From Deltaproteobacteria bacterium (GTDB taxonomy: Bacteria > UBA10199 > JADGCS01), in assembly GCA_024233595.1 (NCBI GenBank), contig JACKPK010000012.1, positions 1 through 47,322 on the forward strand: DNA of 47,322 nucleotides, read 5' to 3'. A program made the translations under genes and the position numbers. Positions 1-8,306 of the stretch are shown here, piece after piece. The notes under the pieces are model-generated. The model did not search any database. It had not been told where the DNA came from and saw nothing but the letters and a program-made list of their open reading frames with translations. The first letter of the stretch is position 1; every line of letters begins with the position of its first letter.

Positions 1-11
1 CAATTCTAATG

Positions 12-80
12 CAATTTTCTTGGCCGTTCGCGAACGGCCACTACTCATTATTCATTTTTAATTCTTCATTATTCACTAAA
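12..80. repeat. Palindromic intergenic repeat plus AT-rich tail, copy A
   Basis: Positions 21-40 form a perfect 20-bp palindrome, TGGCCGTTCGCGAACGGCCA. The 33-bp block at 12-44 recurs exactly at 37602-37634. The following 24-bp AT-rich block (45-68) recurs exactly at 37676-37699, and a reverse-complement relative of it lies near 24632-24651. This is therefore a dispersed intergenic repeat. Whether it is mobile or transcribed cannot be seen. Confidence 0.75.
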
Positions 81-82
81 AT

Positions 83-107
83 TGCTTCGCCCCAGAGGGG
101 CGAAGCA
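83..107 (-). terminator. Hairpin terminator of the carboxylase operon
   Basis: A perfect 11-bp stem (83-93 pairs with 97-107) closes on a 3-nt loop just beyond the stop codon of the biotin-carrier gene. On the minus strand the stem is followed by ATTTTAG, a short U-run, so it probably ends the three-gene transcript. The U-tract is weak, so partial read-through is possible. Confidence 0.6.
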
Positions 108-112
108 CGCAC

Positions 113-619
113 TTAAACCCCTTCAACCTTCAACAACAAGGTGCCGCCTTCCACCGATTGCCCTGCTTCCACGCAAATTTCTGCAACCTTACCAGCCACC
201 TCGGCTTTGAGTTCGTTCTGCATTTTCATGGCTTCAACCACAACCAAAGCATCGCCCACAGCCACATCGTCGCCCACATTCACCTTAACATCAAGAACCT
301 TGCCGGGCATTTTTGAAATCACATCGCCCGACCCGGCCCCAGCCAAACCGCCAAGCGAAGCACGGCGCAAGTCCAAATCACTTAAAAATGCAATACGGTA
401 GTCCGTGCCGTGTCCCAAAACTTGTTTTTCGTCACCAAGATCCGCCACACGCAAGCGATGACGCTTGCCTTGCCACATGATGTCGTAAACACCATCGGTG
501 ACACGCTCACATTGAAATTCGCAGTTTTGATCCGCTAACTTCACGCGCAGGATTTTGTCTTGCAGACCCCATTCAAACTCTGTGACCTCAGCCTGTTTTT
601 TATAAGCAGCTTGTTTCAT
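113..619 (-). CDS. Biotin carboxyl carrier subunit of an acyl-CoA carboxylase
   Basis: A 168-aa biotin/lipoyl-attachment protein, the carrier of an acyl-CoA carboxylase. The C-terminal half (about residues 98-168) is the barrel-sandwich biotinyl domain. The motif VEAMKMQNE places the biotinylated lysine at K132. An Ala/Gly-rich linker (about 87-98) precedes it, and the N-terminal part is a less conserved docking region. I chose the ATG at 619 because it overlaps the stop of the biotin carboxylase gene as ATGA, the usual arrangement for translational coupling; a longer in-frame start at 646 would extend into that gene. Last gene of the operon, followed by a hairpin. In family terms the carrier moves CO2 from the biotin carboxylase site to the carboxyltransferase site in the cytosol. 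Confidence 0.88.
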   Translation of the reverse strand: MKQAAYKKQAEVTEFEWGLQDKILRVKLADQNCEFQCERVTDGVYDIMWQGKRHRLRVADLGDEKQVLGHGTDYRIAFLSDLDLRRASLGGLAGAGSGDVISKMPGKVLDVKVNVGDDVAVGDALVVVEAMKMQNELKAEVAGKVAEICVEAGQSVEGGTLLLKVEGV

Positions 620-2136
620 GATTGCACCTGACCTTGCTGCCACCAAGGCGAATTTTGCGAGCTCTTTTGAACTGAATTTGGTGACGAGCTGTTTTGCTTC
701 ACCTTGTCTGATTCGCTCAAGGCCACCACACCCAATAAAACTTCCAAAGGCAACTCGCTATGATCTTCACGCTTTATGATCTGCGGGTTTTTATCGATGT
801 ATTGGGTGTTCATTTTTTCTTCGATGTAAACCGGATCTTTTAACAACTGCATCAAAAAGGAAATGTTATTTTTAACACCCGATAAATGATAAGCTTCTAA
901 AGCTTGCAATAAACGCACACGCGCTGCCTCACGATCTGGGCCAAAAGCAATGAGCTTGGCAATCATCGGGTCGTAATAAATACTCACCACACTGCCTTGT
1001 TCCACCCCGCTGTCATGACGAATCCCAGGGCCTGTTGGTGGTGTGAGGATTTTTAACAAGCCCGGCGAGGGCATAAAATTATTTTCGGGATCTTCCGCAT
1101 AAATACGGCACTCAATGGCGTGTCCCTGTGGCTGCCTTTTGCTTAAATCGCCTGGTAACTTTTGTCCCATGGCAACCAACAATTGCAAGCGCACTAAATC
1201 CAATCCCAAAATCTCTTCAGTCACGCAATGCTCCACCTGCAAACGCGTGTTCATTTCTAAAAAATAAAACTCCTGATTGTCATCGACCAAAAATTCAATG
1301 GTGCCAACACCACGGTAATCAATGGCATCCGCCAAAGACAAACTAGCCTTGGCAATTTTGTCGCGCACCTCTTGTTTTAAATAAGAGCAAGGCGCTTCTT
1401 CAATGACCTTTTGGTGTCGTCTTTGCAAAGAACACTCGCGTTCAAAAAGAAAAAAGCCTTGGCCGTGTTCGTCGCGAATGATCTGTGCTTCCACGTGACG
1501 AGGATTGGTGATGTACTTTTCCAAATACAAACGATCATCCCCAAAACTTTGTGCCGCTTCTGACTTGGCTAAATTAAAAGCCTCTTTGATTTCGCTAACC
1601 TCTTTAACAACACGCATGCCCTTGCCACCACCACCGGCAGCAGCTTTTAAAAGCACAGGAAAACCAAATTCTTTTGCCAGGCCTTCCACTTCTGACACCG
1701 CCTTTAAAGGCGTGCTTGTGCCCGGCACCACCGGCACCTTGGCTTTGGTGGCCCATTCGCGCGCAGAGACCTTATCGCCCATAGCGTCAATGGCAGGTGC
1801 TTTGGGGCCAATGAACGCTAACCCTGCGTCTTCGACCGCTTTGCAAAAAGCAGAGCGTTCCGACAAAAAACCATAACCGGGATGAATGGCATTGGCGCCT
1901 GTTTCTTTGGCCGCTGCTAGTATTTTTTCGATCACCAAATAGGATTCGCTGGCAGGAGCCGCTCCAATGCAAACACTTTGGTCAGCCATTTTAACAAAGG
2001 GCGCGTTTTGATCGGCCTCTGAATAAACCGCCACCGTTTGCAGACCCATCTCGCGACAGGTTTTAAAAATACGGCAAGCAATCTCTCCACGATTGGCCAC
2101 CAATACTTTTGAAATTTGTTTTTTTGCTTTTGCCAT
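616..2136 (-). CDS. Biotin carboxylase subunit of propionyl-CoA (acyl-CoA) carboxylase
   Basis: A 506-aa ATP-grasp biotin carboxylase; it carboxylates the carrier biotin using ATP and bicarbonate. Visible motifs are RGEIA (residues 16-20), the glycine-rich ATP loop GGGGKGM (about 168-174), RRHQKVIEEAP (about 239-248) and the active-site block EMNTRLQVEH (about 294-303). Length is slightly above the roughly 450 aa of AccC because of a C-terminal extension, as is usual in propionyl/methylcrotonyl-type alpha chains whose carrier is separate or fused. The ATG at 2136 is preferred over a GTG at 2142 because AAGGTG sits just upstream of it. It starts 7 nt after the carboxyltransferase stop and overlaps the carrier gene by 4 nt. 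Confidence 0.92.
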   Translation of the reverse strand: MAKAKKQISKVLVANRGEIACRIFKTCREMGLQTVAVYSEADQNAPFVKMADQSVCIGAAPASESYLVIEKILAAAKETGANAIHPGYGFLSERSAFCKAVEDAGLAFIGPKAPAIDAMGDKVSAREWATKAKVPVVPGTSTPLKAVSEVEGLAKEFGFPVLLKAAAGGGGKGMRVVKEVSEIKEAFNLAKSEAAQSFGDDRLYLEKYITNPRHVEAQIIRDEHGQGFFLFERECSLQRRHQKVIEEAPCSYLKQEVRDKIAKASLSLADAIDYRGVGTIEFLVDDNQEFYFLEMNTRLQVEHCVTEEILGLDLVRLQLLVAMGQKLPGDLSKRQPQGHAIECRIYAEDPENNFMPSPGLLKILTPPTGPGIRHDSGVEQGSVVSIYYDPMIAKLIAFGPDREAARVRLLQALEAYHLSGVKNNISFLMQLLKDPVYIEEKMNTQYIDKNPQIIKREDHSELPLEVLLGVVALSESDKVKQNSSSPNSVQKSSQNSPWWQQGQVQS

Positions 2137-2143
2137 GATCACC

Positions 2144-3688
2144 TTAAAGAGGAATGTTGCCGTGTTTCTTTTTGGGATTTTGATCCACTTTGTTTTCTAA
2201 AAGCCGCAGGCTTGTGATGATTTTTTGTCGCGTTTGCCGTGGTAAAATCACTTCATCAATGTAACCAAGTGATGCCGCTTTGTAAGGGTTCGCAAATTTT
2301 TCACGATACTCTGCCACCAATTCGTCTTTGCGCTTCACAGGGTCTTTGGCCTCAGCAAGCTCTTTACGGAAAATGATATTCACCGCGCCATCGGGGCCCA
2401 TCACTGCAATTTCGGCGGTGGGGTACGCCATGTTGATGTCGCCACGAATGTGCTTGGAGCTCATGACATCGTAAGCACCCCCATAAGCCTTGCGTGTGAT
2501 GAGTGTGACCTTGGGCACGGTTGCTTCACAAAATGCGTAAAGCAATTTTGCTCCGTGTAAAATGATGCCACGCTCTTCTTGGTTGACCCCTGGCAAGAAC
2601 CCGGGGACATCAACCAGAGTCACAATCGGGATATTAAACGAATCGCAGTAACGCACAAAGCGCGCGCCTTTAATGGACGCATCGATATCTAAACAGCCTG
2701 CCAAAAACGAAGGCTGATTAGCCACAATGCCAACCGATTGCCCACCAAAACGCGCAAAGCCAACCACAATGTTCTGCGCGTATTTTTCGTGCACTTCCAA
2801 AAAGTAGCCGTCGTCGACCACTTTGTGAATAAGGTCTTTGATGTCGTAAGGTTTGTTGGGGTTATCGGGAACCAAATCGTCTAAGCTGGCGTCTGCGCGA
2901 TCGATAGGATCAGCAGTCGAAACCACTGGCGGCTTTTCGCAATTATTAGATGGAGAAAACGAGAATAACTCTTTGATGACATTGAGCGCTTGCTTTTCGT
3001 CGGCCGCAGCAAAATGCGCCACACCACTTTTAGACGCATGCGAATCAGCCCCACCCAATTCTTCTTTGGTGACATCTTCGTGTGTGACTGTTTTAATCAC
3101 CTCGGGACCCGTGATGAACATGTGCGCGGTTTTTTGCGCCATCACAATGAAGTCGGTCATGGCGGGGCTGTACACCGCGCCACCTGCACAAGGCCCCAAA
3201 ATGACAGAGAACTGCGGCACAACACCTGAGCTCATCACATTGCGCTGAAAAATTTCTGCGTAACCGGCCAGACTCACAACACCCTCTTGAATGCGCGCAC
3301 CACCCGAATCGTTTAGGCCAATGACGGGGCAACCGTTTTTAGCGGCCAGATCCATGATCTTACAAATCTTACGCGCGTAGGCCTCGCCCAAGGAGCCACC
3401 AAAAGCCGTGAAGTCTTGCGCAAACACAAACACCTTGCGGCCATCGATGCTGCCAAAGCCTGTGACAACGCCATCGCCCAACACCTTTTTATCCTGCATG
3501 CCAAAGTCAGCGCAGTTGTGGGTCACAAATTTATCGATTTCGGTAAAACTATGATCGTCTAATAAAAAAGCAATGCGCTCGCGCGCTGTCATTTTGCCAG
3601 CGTCGTGTTGTTTTTGAATGCGCTCTTTGCCACCACCTTGCTCGGCCTGCTCGTTGAGTTCCGTGAATTGTGCGATGTGATTTTTCAT
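2144..3688 (-). CDS. Carboxyltransferase beta subunit, propionyl-CoA carboxylase type
   Basis: A 514-aa carboxyltransferase of the crotonase fold with N and C halves. It carries GGARIQEG (129-136) and GPCAGGAVYSPAMTDF (165-180), which line the acyl-CoA site. In the C half it has GGAYDVMSSKH and PTAEIAVMGPDGA. The Asp in GGAYDVM matches the position known to favour propionyl-CoA in PccB enzymes, so propionyl-CoA is the best substrate guess; acetyl- or methylmalonyl-CoA cannot be excluded from sequence alone. First gene of a tight three-gene operon, divergent from the carotenoid gene. The product (S)-methylmalonyl-CoA normally feeds to succinyl-CoA, but no epimerase or mutase gene lies in the window. 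Confidence 0.9.
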   Translation of the reverse strand: MKNHIAQFTELNEQAEQGGGKERIQKQHDAGKMTARERIAFLLDDHSFTEIDKFVTHNCADFGMQDKKVLGDGVVTGFGSIDGRKVFVFAQDFTAFGGSLGEAYARKICKIMDLAAKNGCPVIGLNDSGGARIQEGVVSLAGYAEIFQRNVMSSGVVPQFSVILGPCAGGAVYSPAMTDFIVMAQKTAHMFITGPEVIKTVTHEDVTKEELGGADSHASKSGVAHFAAADEKQALNVIKELFSFSPSNNCEKPPVVSTADPIDRADASLDDLVPDNPNKPYDIKDLIHKVVDDGYFLEVHEKYAQNIVVGFARFGGQSVGIVANQPSFLAGCLDIDASIKGARFVRYCDSFNIPIVTLVDVPGFLPGVNQEERGIILHGAKLLYAFCEATVPKVTLITRKAYGGAYDVMSSKHIRGDINMAYPTAEIAVMGPDGAVNIIFRKELAEAKDPVKRKDELVAEYREKFANPYKAASLGYIDEVILPRQTRQKIITSLRLLENKVDQNPKKKHGNIPL

Positions 3689-3764
3689 AAAAGCCTTAAA
3701 AATCTTTTGGGTTATTTAAAAACCCTTTGTATACATATAGGATAAATAAGAAACCCAAGGATTA

Positions 3765-3797
3765 ATGAAACCTGTGAACCCGGTCAAGAAATGCTAG
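3765..3797 (+). promoter_or_regulatory. Possible 10-codon upstream ORF overlapping the next start
   Basis: The mini-ORF MKPVNPVKKC ends in TAG and has a good AAGGA ribosome site at 3757-3761, 3 nt before its ATG. Its last codons overlap the ATG (3791) of the carotenoid gene, which lacks a clear ribosome site of its own. The arrangement suggests re-initiation coupling. It could also be chance. Confidence 0.25.
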
Positions 3798-4522
3798 ACT
3801 TTTTAAACACACTGATTCTCACCATCATCAAACGCCCTTACGTGGTGGCGTTCCTGTTTGGCTATGTTTTTCTCGGTTTAAGACTCTTTAATCTAAAATG
3901 GCTGCTCAATTTCCTCATTGTGGGCTACATCATCGCCTTTGTCAGCGAGTACGCTTCCATTCACACTGGTTTTCCCTACGGCTGGTACTTTTACATTTAC
4001 GCAAACCTCTTGGGCGAATGGCTCAATAACGGCGTGCCGGTGTGGGATTCGGTCTCGTATGTGTTCATGAGTTTTGCTGGCCTGGGTGTGGCCAAAACCG
4101 TTTTAGACAACTGGAATGTCAGCAACCGACTCAGCCTGGTGTACGGCGCGGCTTTTTTCACAACCCTCTTAGACATCATTGTTGATCCCGTGACACACCT
4201 TGGTGCGCAGTGGTTTTTGGGAGAAATCTACTACTACCCTTTCCCCGGTTACTACTTTGATATCCCGCTTTCGAACTTTGCGGGTTGGTTTTTGGTGAGC
4301 TTTATCATCACCGCCTTTGGGGTCTATGGTCTAAAATTCGATCAAAAAATCAAATGGACCCCCGTGAATCAAAAGCTCATTTTGGCACTTTATTTTGGTA
4401 TTTTTCTTTTCGGCATGAGCATTGCCGCGCTCATCGGTCAAATCAGTATTCTTTTGGCAGATAGCGCCTGGCTCGCCTTGGTTTTGACACTGATTTTTTT
4501 CAAAAGAAAAAGAACTGATTAA
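3791..4522 (+). CDS. Carotenoid biosynthesis integral membrane protein (CruF-like family)
   Basis: A 243-aa polytopic membrane protein with about seven hydrophobic segments. It resembles the family that includes CruF carotenoid hydratases: an early acidic segment followed by FPYGWYFY, then GVPVWDSVSYVFM, an LDIIVDPV block, and a late FPGYYFDIPLSNFAGWF block. Those Asp/Glu/Trp/Asn-rich loop motifs are what mark the family. A role in carotenoid hydration or modification at the inner membrane is therefore inferred. No phytoene synthase or desaturase gene is in the window, so the pathway context is missing. The only in-frame ATG is at 3791. It is divergent from the carboxylase operon with about 100 nt between them. 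Confidence 0.7.
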   Translation: MLDFLNTLILTIIKRPYVVAFLFGYVFLGLRLFNLKWLLNFLIVGYIIAFVSEYASIHTGFPYGWYFYIYANLLGEWLNNGVPVWDSVSYVFMSFAGLGVAKTVLDNWNVSNRLSLVYGAAFFTTLLDIIVDPVTHLGAQWFLGEIYYYPFPGYYFDIPLSNFAGWFLVSFIITAFGVYGLKFDQKIKWTPVNQKLILALYFGIFLFGMSIAALIGQISILLADSAWLALVLTLIFFKRKRTD

Positions 4523-4680
4523 CCCCTGCTCGCGTTAGCCCCCTTATTCACAACACGATCAAAGAAAAAATCTGACAAAAATCACACAACATGCCTCTTG
4601 CAAAACAAAGGGCAAACTCGCTACGGGGTGCTCAAGAATATCCCCGTGGTAAAAACATCAATTTGGGGAGAAGGGAAAAT

Positions 4681-6084
4681 ATGAAAAACTTTAAAATCGT
4701 CTTGGGCCTTTTGTCTTTAGGCCTAATCTTAAACTGCGGAGGAGGGTCCTCTGGCTCAAATAACAACACCAACGCGAGTGAATCAGGAACAACAGGAACA
4801 GTGGCACAAACCACTGGCTCTGTCACAGCTGCAGATGGCTCGCCTATTGCGGGTGCAACGGTTGTGTTGTCACAAAATTCTGGTGCAGGAAGCTCTCTTG
4901 TTAAAATTGCCAATCGCGATTCCTTTGGTCGTTTGATTCGCGTGGGTGAACTGGTAGATGACGAAAGCGAAACATGCGATGACATCACTGTTTCGGGAAC
5001 CGTGATTGCAGAAGACTGTACCGATGCCGAAGGCTTATACAGCCTGATTGGAGACATCCCTTGTGGCACACCTTTAACAATCAACATTGTTCGCGGTAGT
5101 TTTTCCTTAAGTGCCACCATCACCATTGCGTGCTCTGACTCGGATGGCGATGGCGATTTCGCAGATGAAATCACAAGCATTGAACCCATCGCTCTTTCGG
5201 ATGATTGTGGCGACGGTGCGGATTGTGATTTTGACATTGCCAACATGGCCGTTGTGACTGGCGACTACGACGAAATCGAAAATGTTTTGGCAAAACTTGG
5301 CTACGGCAGCGTTGATGCCTATGGTAGTTTTGATCCAGACCAACCGTTTTCTTTTACTTTAATCGACGGCAATGGTTCTTTAGACGATGCTGCTTACGAA
5401 AACTTTGACGATTTATTGAATGACTTGGACCGCATGAATGAGTTCGATATCATCTTCATCAACTGCGGCAATGATTTTGAAAGCCTGTCAACAGACCCAA
5501 CTGTGCTCGCAAACTTACAAAGCTATGTTGAAAATGGTGGCAAGCTTTACGTTACAGACTGGTCCTATATGTTCTTAGAACAACCCTTCCCAAGCTTCAT
5601 GGATTTCTTAGGTGGCGGTAGCGATGCCTCTGTTGCCGAAACACCCATCTACGAAGCCAAAGACGGGGTCGGTGGCATTGAAACAAACGCGACTGTGAAT
5701 GACACCACCATGGCAACTTGGTTAGATGGCGTTCGCGTGAACACAGGTGACATCGAAACTGATTGCTACCTTCTTGAAGAAAGCGATGTGAATGGCACCT
5801 TGGGTGCACGCAATGCTGACGGCACGGTGACTATTGGTGACTTCTTGAGCGCTTGGGTGGTCATGGAAGGCACACACAGTGGCGTCACACCGGCACCAAC
5901 TGTTTGGATCGAAGGCATCATCAGTCACTACGGTGCTAGCGATGTCAATGCTCCTCTCACTGTGAGCCAAGATCGTGGTTTAGGTCGTGTGCTTTACTCT
6001 TCTTACCACACAGCACACTCTTGCCCCACACAAGGTTTCTGGCCACAAGAGCGTATCTTGCAGTTCTTGGTGTTTGGAATTTAA
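4681..6084 (+). CDS. Surface lipoprotein with carboxypeptidase-regulatory-like domain
   Basis: A 467-aa predicted lipoprotein. It begins MKNFKIVLGLLSLGLILNC, a signal peptide ending in a lipobox with Cys19. A Gly/Ser/Asn-rich linker follows, then a short beta-sandwich repeat of the carboxypeptidase-regulatory type (TTGSVTAADGSPIAGATVVL), split by an acidic Cys-containing insertion. An Asp-rich DSDGDGDFADE stretch could bind calcium. The C-terminal 250 residues look like a class I glutamine-amidotransferase/ThuA-like alpha-beta domain (ENGGKLYVTDWSYMF; GRVLYSSYHTAHSC); catalytic residues are not evident. Four or more Cys pairs fit a periplasmic or surface location. The ATG at 4681 is chosen over an upstream in-frame ATG at 4591 because of AGAAGGG just before it and the clean signal peptide. 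Function unknown. Confidence 0.75.
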   Translation: MKNFKIVLGLLSLGLILNCGGGSSGSNNNTNASESGTTGTVAQTTGSVTAADGSPIAGATVVLSQNSGAGSSLVKIANRDSFGRLIRVGELVDDESETCDDITVSGTVIAEDCTDAEGLYSLIGDIPCGTPLTINIVRGSFSLSATITIACSDSDGDGDFADEITSIEPIALSDDCGDGADCDFDIANMAVVTGDYDEIENVLAKLGYGSVDAYGSFDPDQPFSFTLIDGNGSLDDAAYENFDDLLNDLDRMNEFDIIFINCGNDFESLSTDPTVLANLQSYVENGGKLYVTDWSYMFLEQPFPSFMDFLGGGSDASVAETPIYEAKDGVGGIETNATVNDTTMATWLDGVRVNTGDIETDCYLLEESDVNGTLGARNADGTVTIGDFLSAWVVMEGTHSGVTPAPTVWIEGIISHYGASDVNAPLTVSQDRGLGRVLYSSYHTAHSCPTQGFWPQERILQFLVFGI

Positions 6085-6091
6085 TATTTAG

Positions 6092-6121
6092 GCGTTCCCC
6101 GCCCAAGGTGGGGAACGCTTT
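6092..6121 (+). terminator. Intrinsic terminator after the lipoprotein gene
   Basis: A perfect 9-bp GC-rich stem (6092-6100 with 6110-6118) has a 9-nt loop and is followed by TTTC. It lies 7 nt after the stop codon, so it should end the lipoprotein transcript and separate it from murJ. The U-tract is short. Confidence 0.65.
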
Positions 6122-6169
6122 CAATCATTCTCTTTACTCCCTGCGTTTTTTCCGCGATAAAATCGCTTC

Positions 6170-7804
6170 ATGAGCGAAATCAAAAAAACAAAAATGCGCG
6201 CTTTGGTTTCCACCATTGCCATCATGGGCAGTCGTGTCTTTGGTCTGGTGCGAGAGCAATGCTTTGCTTTTTTCTTTGGCGCCGGTGCGGTTTTAGATGC
6301 TTTCATTGTCGCCTTTCGCATCCCCAATTTATTGCGCGATCTCTTTGCCGAAGGCGCACTCTCGCAAAGTTTTGTCACGGTGTTTTCACAAAAAGCCGAT
6401 GGCGACGAGCAAGAGGCCTTTGGTCTAGCCAACCGTGTTGGCACCTTCATCATCTTACTAATGAGCGGTTTTGTCATTTTAGGCGAAATCTTCGCACCGC
6501 AAGTCGTGCGTTTTTTTGCGGCGGGCTTTTCGGGCGAAAAATTCGAACTCACGGTGAGCCTGCTCCGCATCATGCTGCCTTTTATTCTGTTTGTGTCTTT
6601 GGCTGCTTTGCTCATGGGCATGTTGCACGCGCGCAATCGTTTTTTCATTTCACATTCGGCCTCTACTTTTTTTAACATCGTTTCTATTTTTTGCGGACTA
6701 CTCATTGCCTACCTGGTGGCACCAGACTACATGAGCCAAACCGCTTTAAAAATCATGGGCGGCACCAATTTGGTCGCGCAAGATTTTTTAGCCGCCAGCA
6801 CTGCGATCATGGGCATGGCCACAGGCACCTTGCTCGGTGGGCTTGCGCAAATGCTGTTTCAATTGCCCACAGCCTGGGGATTTGGGTTCCGGCCAAAATT
6901 GGATTTTAATTTTAAAGACCCCGCGTTCAAAAAAGTTTTGGCCTTAACAGGCCCGGCCATCATTGGTGGGGCAGCCGTGCAAGTGAATGTGTTGGTGAAC
7001 ACCGAGTTTGCTTCGCTACTGGCTCACGGGTCTATTTCTTATTTGAGCTACGCCTTTCGTTTTATGCAATTGCCCTTGGGTATTTTTGGAGTTGCCATCG
7101 CTTCAGCTTCGGCCCCACAATTGGCAAGACTCATCTCGCAAAAAGGCCACGAAGAATTCAAAGACACTGTTTCTTCCATGATTAAAATGAGCTTGTTTTT
7201 GAGCATCCCCTCAACCTTGGGCCTGATGATCCTTGGCCCCGAAATCATCGGACTCATTTACCAACACGGGCAGTTCACAGCCAGCGACACTCAGCAAACA
7301 GCTTTTGCACTTATGGCTTACGCCTTGGGCATTAGCTCCTACTCCATCATAAAAATCTACCAACCTTCTTACTTGGCTTTTCATGATGCCAAAACACCCA
7401 TGCGTGTGGCTTTGTTTTCGATTTTGGTGAACGCGTGTCTGAACGGCTATTTTATTTTGGTGTTGGATTTACCTCATTGGTCTTTGGCCTTGGGCACAGC
7501 CAGCGTGGCGACCATCAATCTTGTGTTACTGGCAGCCTTGTTCAGAAAAAAAGCCAGCGGTATTTGGAGCGCTTCACTTTGGAAGGAACTATTCAAAATC
7601 CTTGTGGCAGGCAGCATCATGGCTGTTTCGGTTTATTTCTTTAAACAACAATTAGCTCAGTGGCTGGACACCAGCCTGTTGTTAAATCGCTTTATGATAA
7701 CGCTTTTACCCGTTTTGTTTGGCGGATTGGCTTACTTTTTAAGTGCCCTGCTTTTGGGAATCCAAGAAGTCAGCTTTTTAAAACGCAAGCTACTGCGTCG
7801 GTAA
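6170..7804 (+). CDS. murJ: Lipid II flippase MurJ (MviN family)
   Basis: A 544-aa inner-membrane protein with about 14 hydrophobic helices, the normal MurJ size. The N-terminal block SRVFGLVREQCFAFFFGAG, then DAFIVAFRIPNLLRDLFAEGALSQSFV, is the MviN/MurJ signature, with the charged Arg residues of the central cavity. It flips the peptidoglycan precursor lipid II across the inner membrane. There is no strong ribosome site before the ATG at 6170; an in-frame ATG nine codons later is an alternative. It stands alone between a terminator and the accessory region. Confidence 0.95.
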   Translation: MSEIKKTKMRALVSTIAIMGSRVFGLVREQCFAFFFGAGAVLDAFIVAFRIPNLLRDLFAEGALSQSFVTVFSQKADGDEQEAFGLANRVGTFIILLMSGFVILGEIFAPQVVRFFAAGFSGEKFELTVSLLRIMLPFILFVSLAALLMGMLHARNRFFISHSASTFFNIVSIFCGLLIAYLVAPDYMSQTALKIMGGTNLVAQDFLAASTAIMGMATGTLLGGLAQMLFQLPTAWGFGFRPKLDFNFKDPAFKKVLALTGPAIIGGAAVQVNVLVNTEFASLLAHGSISYLSYAFRFMQLPLGIFGVAIASASAPQLARLISQKGHEEFKDTVSSMIKMSLFLSIPSTLGLMILGPEIIGLIYQHGQFTASDTQQTAFALMAYALGISSYSIIKIYQPSYLAFHDAKTPMRVALFSILVNACLNGYFILVLDLPHWSLALGTASVATINLVLLAALFRKKASGIWSASLWKELFKILVAGSIMAVSVYFFKQQLAQWLDTSLLLNRFMITLLPVLFGGLAYFLSALLLGIQEVSFLKRKLLRR

Positions 7805-7850
7805 CAACTTGTTTTTATTTATAAAAAATAAATCATCATATTTTTTAGTA

Positions 7851-7874
7851 TTATCATAATAATTTTTATGATAA
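7851..7874 (+). promoter_or_regulatory. Palindromic operator over the -10 box of the HTH/nucleotidyltransferase operon
   Basis: TTATCATAA (7851-7859) and its exact complement TTATGATAA (7866-7874) are separated by 6 nt. The right arm contains a -10-like TATGAT (7867-7872); the -35 region is weak. The right arm ends 9 nt before the ATG at 7884 and no ribosome site fits between. This is a strong candidate operator for autorepression by the winged-helix product. Confidence 0.6.
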
Positions 7875-7883
7875 CATACTTTC

Positions 7884-8306
7884 ATGGACTTAAGTCTTCT
7901 TATCCCCTCTGACACACGCCGCTCTGTATTAAAGTATTTTTCTACCAACGAAGACGCAGAAGTCTACGTTAATGAATTGGCTCGCATTCTCGAACTTTCA
8001 CCACAACTCATATACCGAGAACTGATCATTTTAGAAGAATGGGGCTATCTATTTTCTTACAAACGCGGCAACCAACGCGTGTTTAAAATTAATGATCGCT
8101 TTGTTTTAAAAGACACCATTAAAGAACTTTTTGAAAAAAGCGAATGCCCTCTTCCCGACATTAGCGAGGTTTTCGATTGGTCTTATTTAAAAAAACAATA
8201 CGCTCGCCTTACGGGAACAGATGAAGAAAAGAACACACATTTACAACAAAACAAGCCTCGCGCCTATCAGGAAGAGAAGATCATGAAAGACAAGGGGCTT
8301 TTGTGA
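7884..8306 (+). CDS. Winged-helix DNA-binding protein paired with a nucleotidyltransferase
   Basis: A 140-aa protein. Residues 1-90 form a winged helix-turn-helix of the ArsR/MarR type: LIPSDTRRSVLKYF, then YVNELARILELSPQLIYREL as the probable HTH, then GYLFSYKRGNQRVFKIN as the wing. The remaining 50 residues are polar and low in conservation cues; this tail may contact the partner. It overlaps the next gene by 4 nt (GTGA), so the two are translated together. The palindrome directly upstream suggests autoregulation. The order (HTH gene first, nucleotidyltransferase second) resembles antitoxin/toxin pairs such as AbiE or MenA/MenT, but sequence alone does not prove a toxin-antitoxin role. Confidence 0.7.
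   Translation: MDLSLLIPSDTRRSVLKYFSTNEDAEVYVNELARILELSPQLIYRELIILEEWGYLFSYKRGNQRVFKINDRFVLKDTIKELFEKSECPLPDISEVFDWSYLKKQYARLTGTDEEKNTHLQQNKPRAYQEEKIMKDKGLL

Noticed and set aside
4600..4680. GGGCAAAC followed by a hairpin in the lipoprotein leader, resembling the start of a c-di-GMP-I riboswitch
   Set aside because: The second conserved block (GACGCAAAGCC type) and closing stem are missing.
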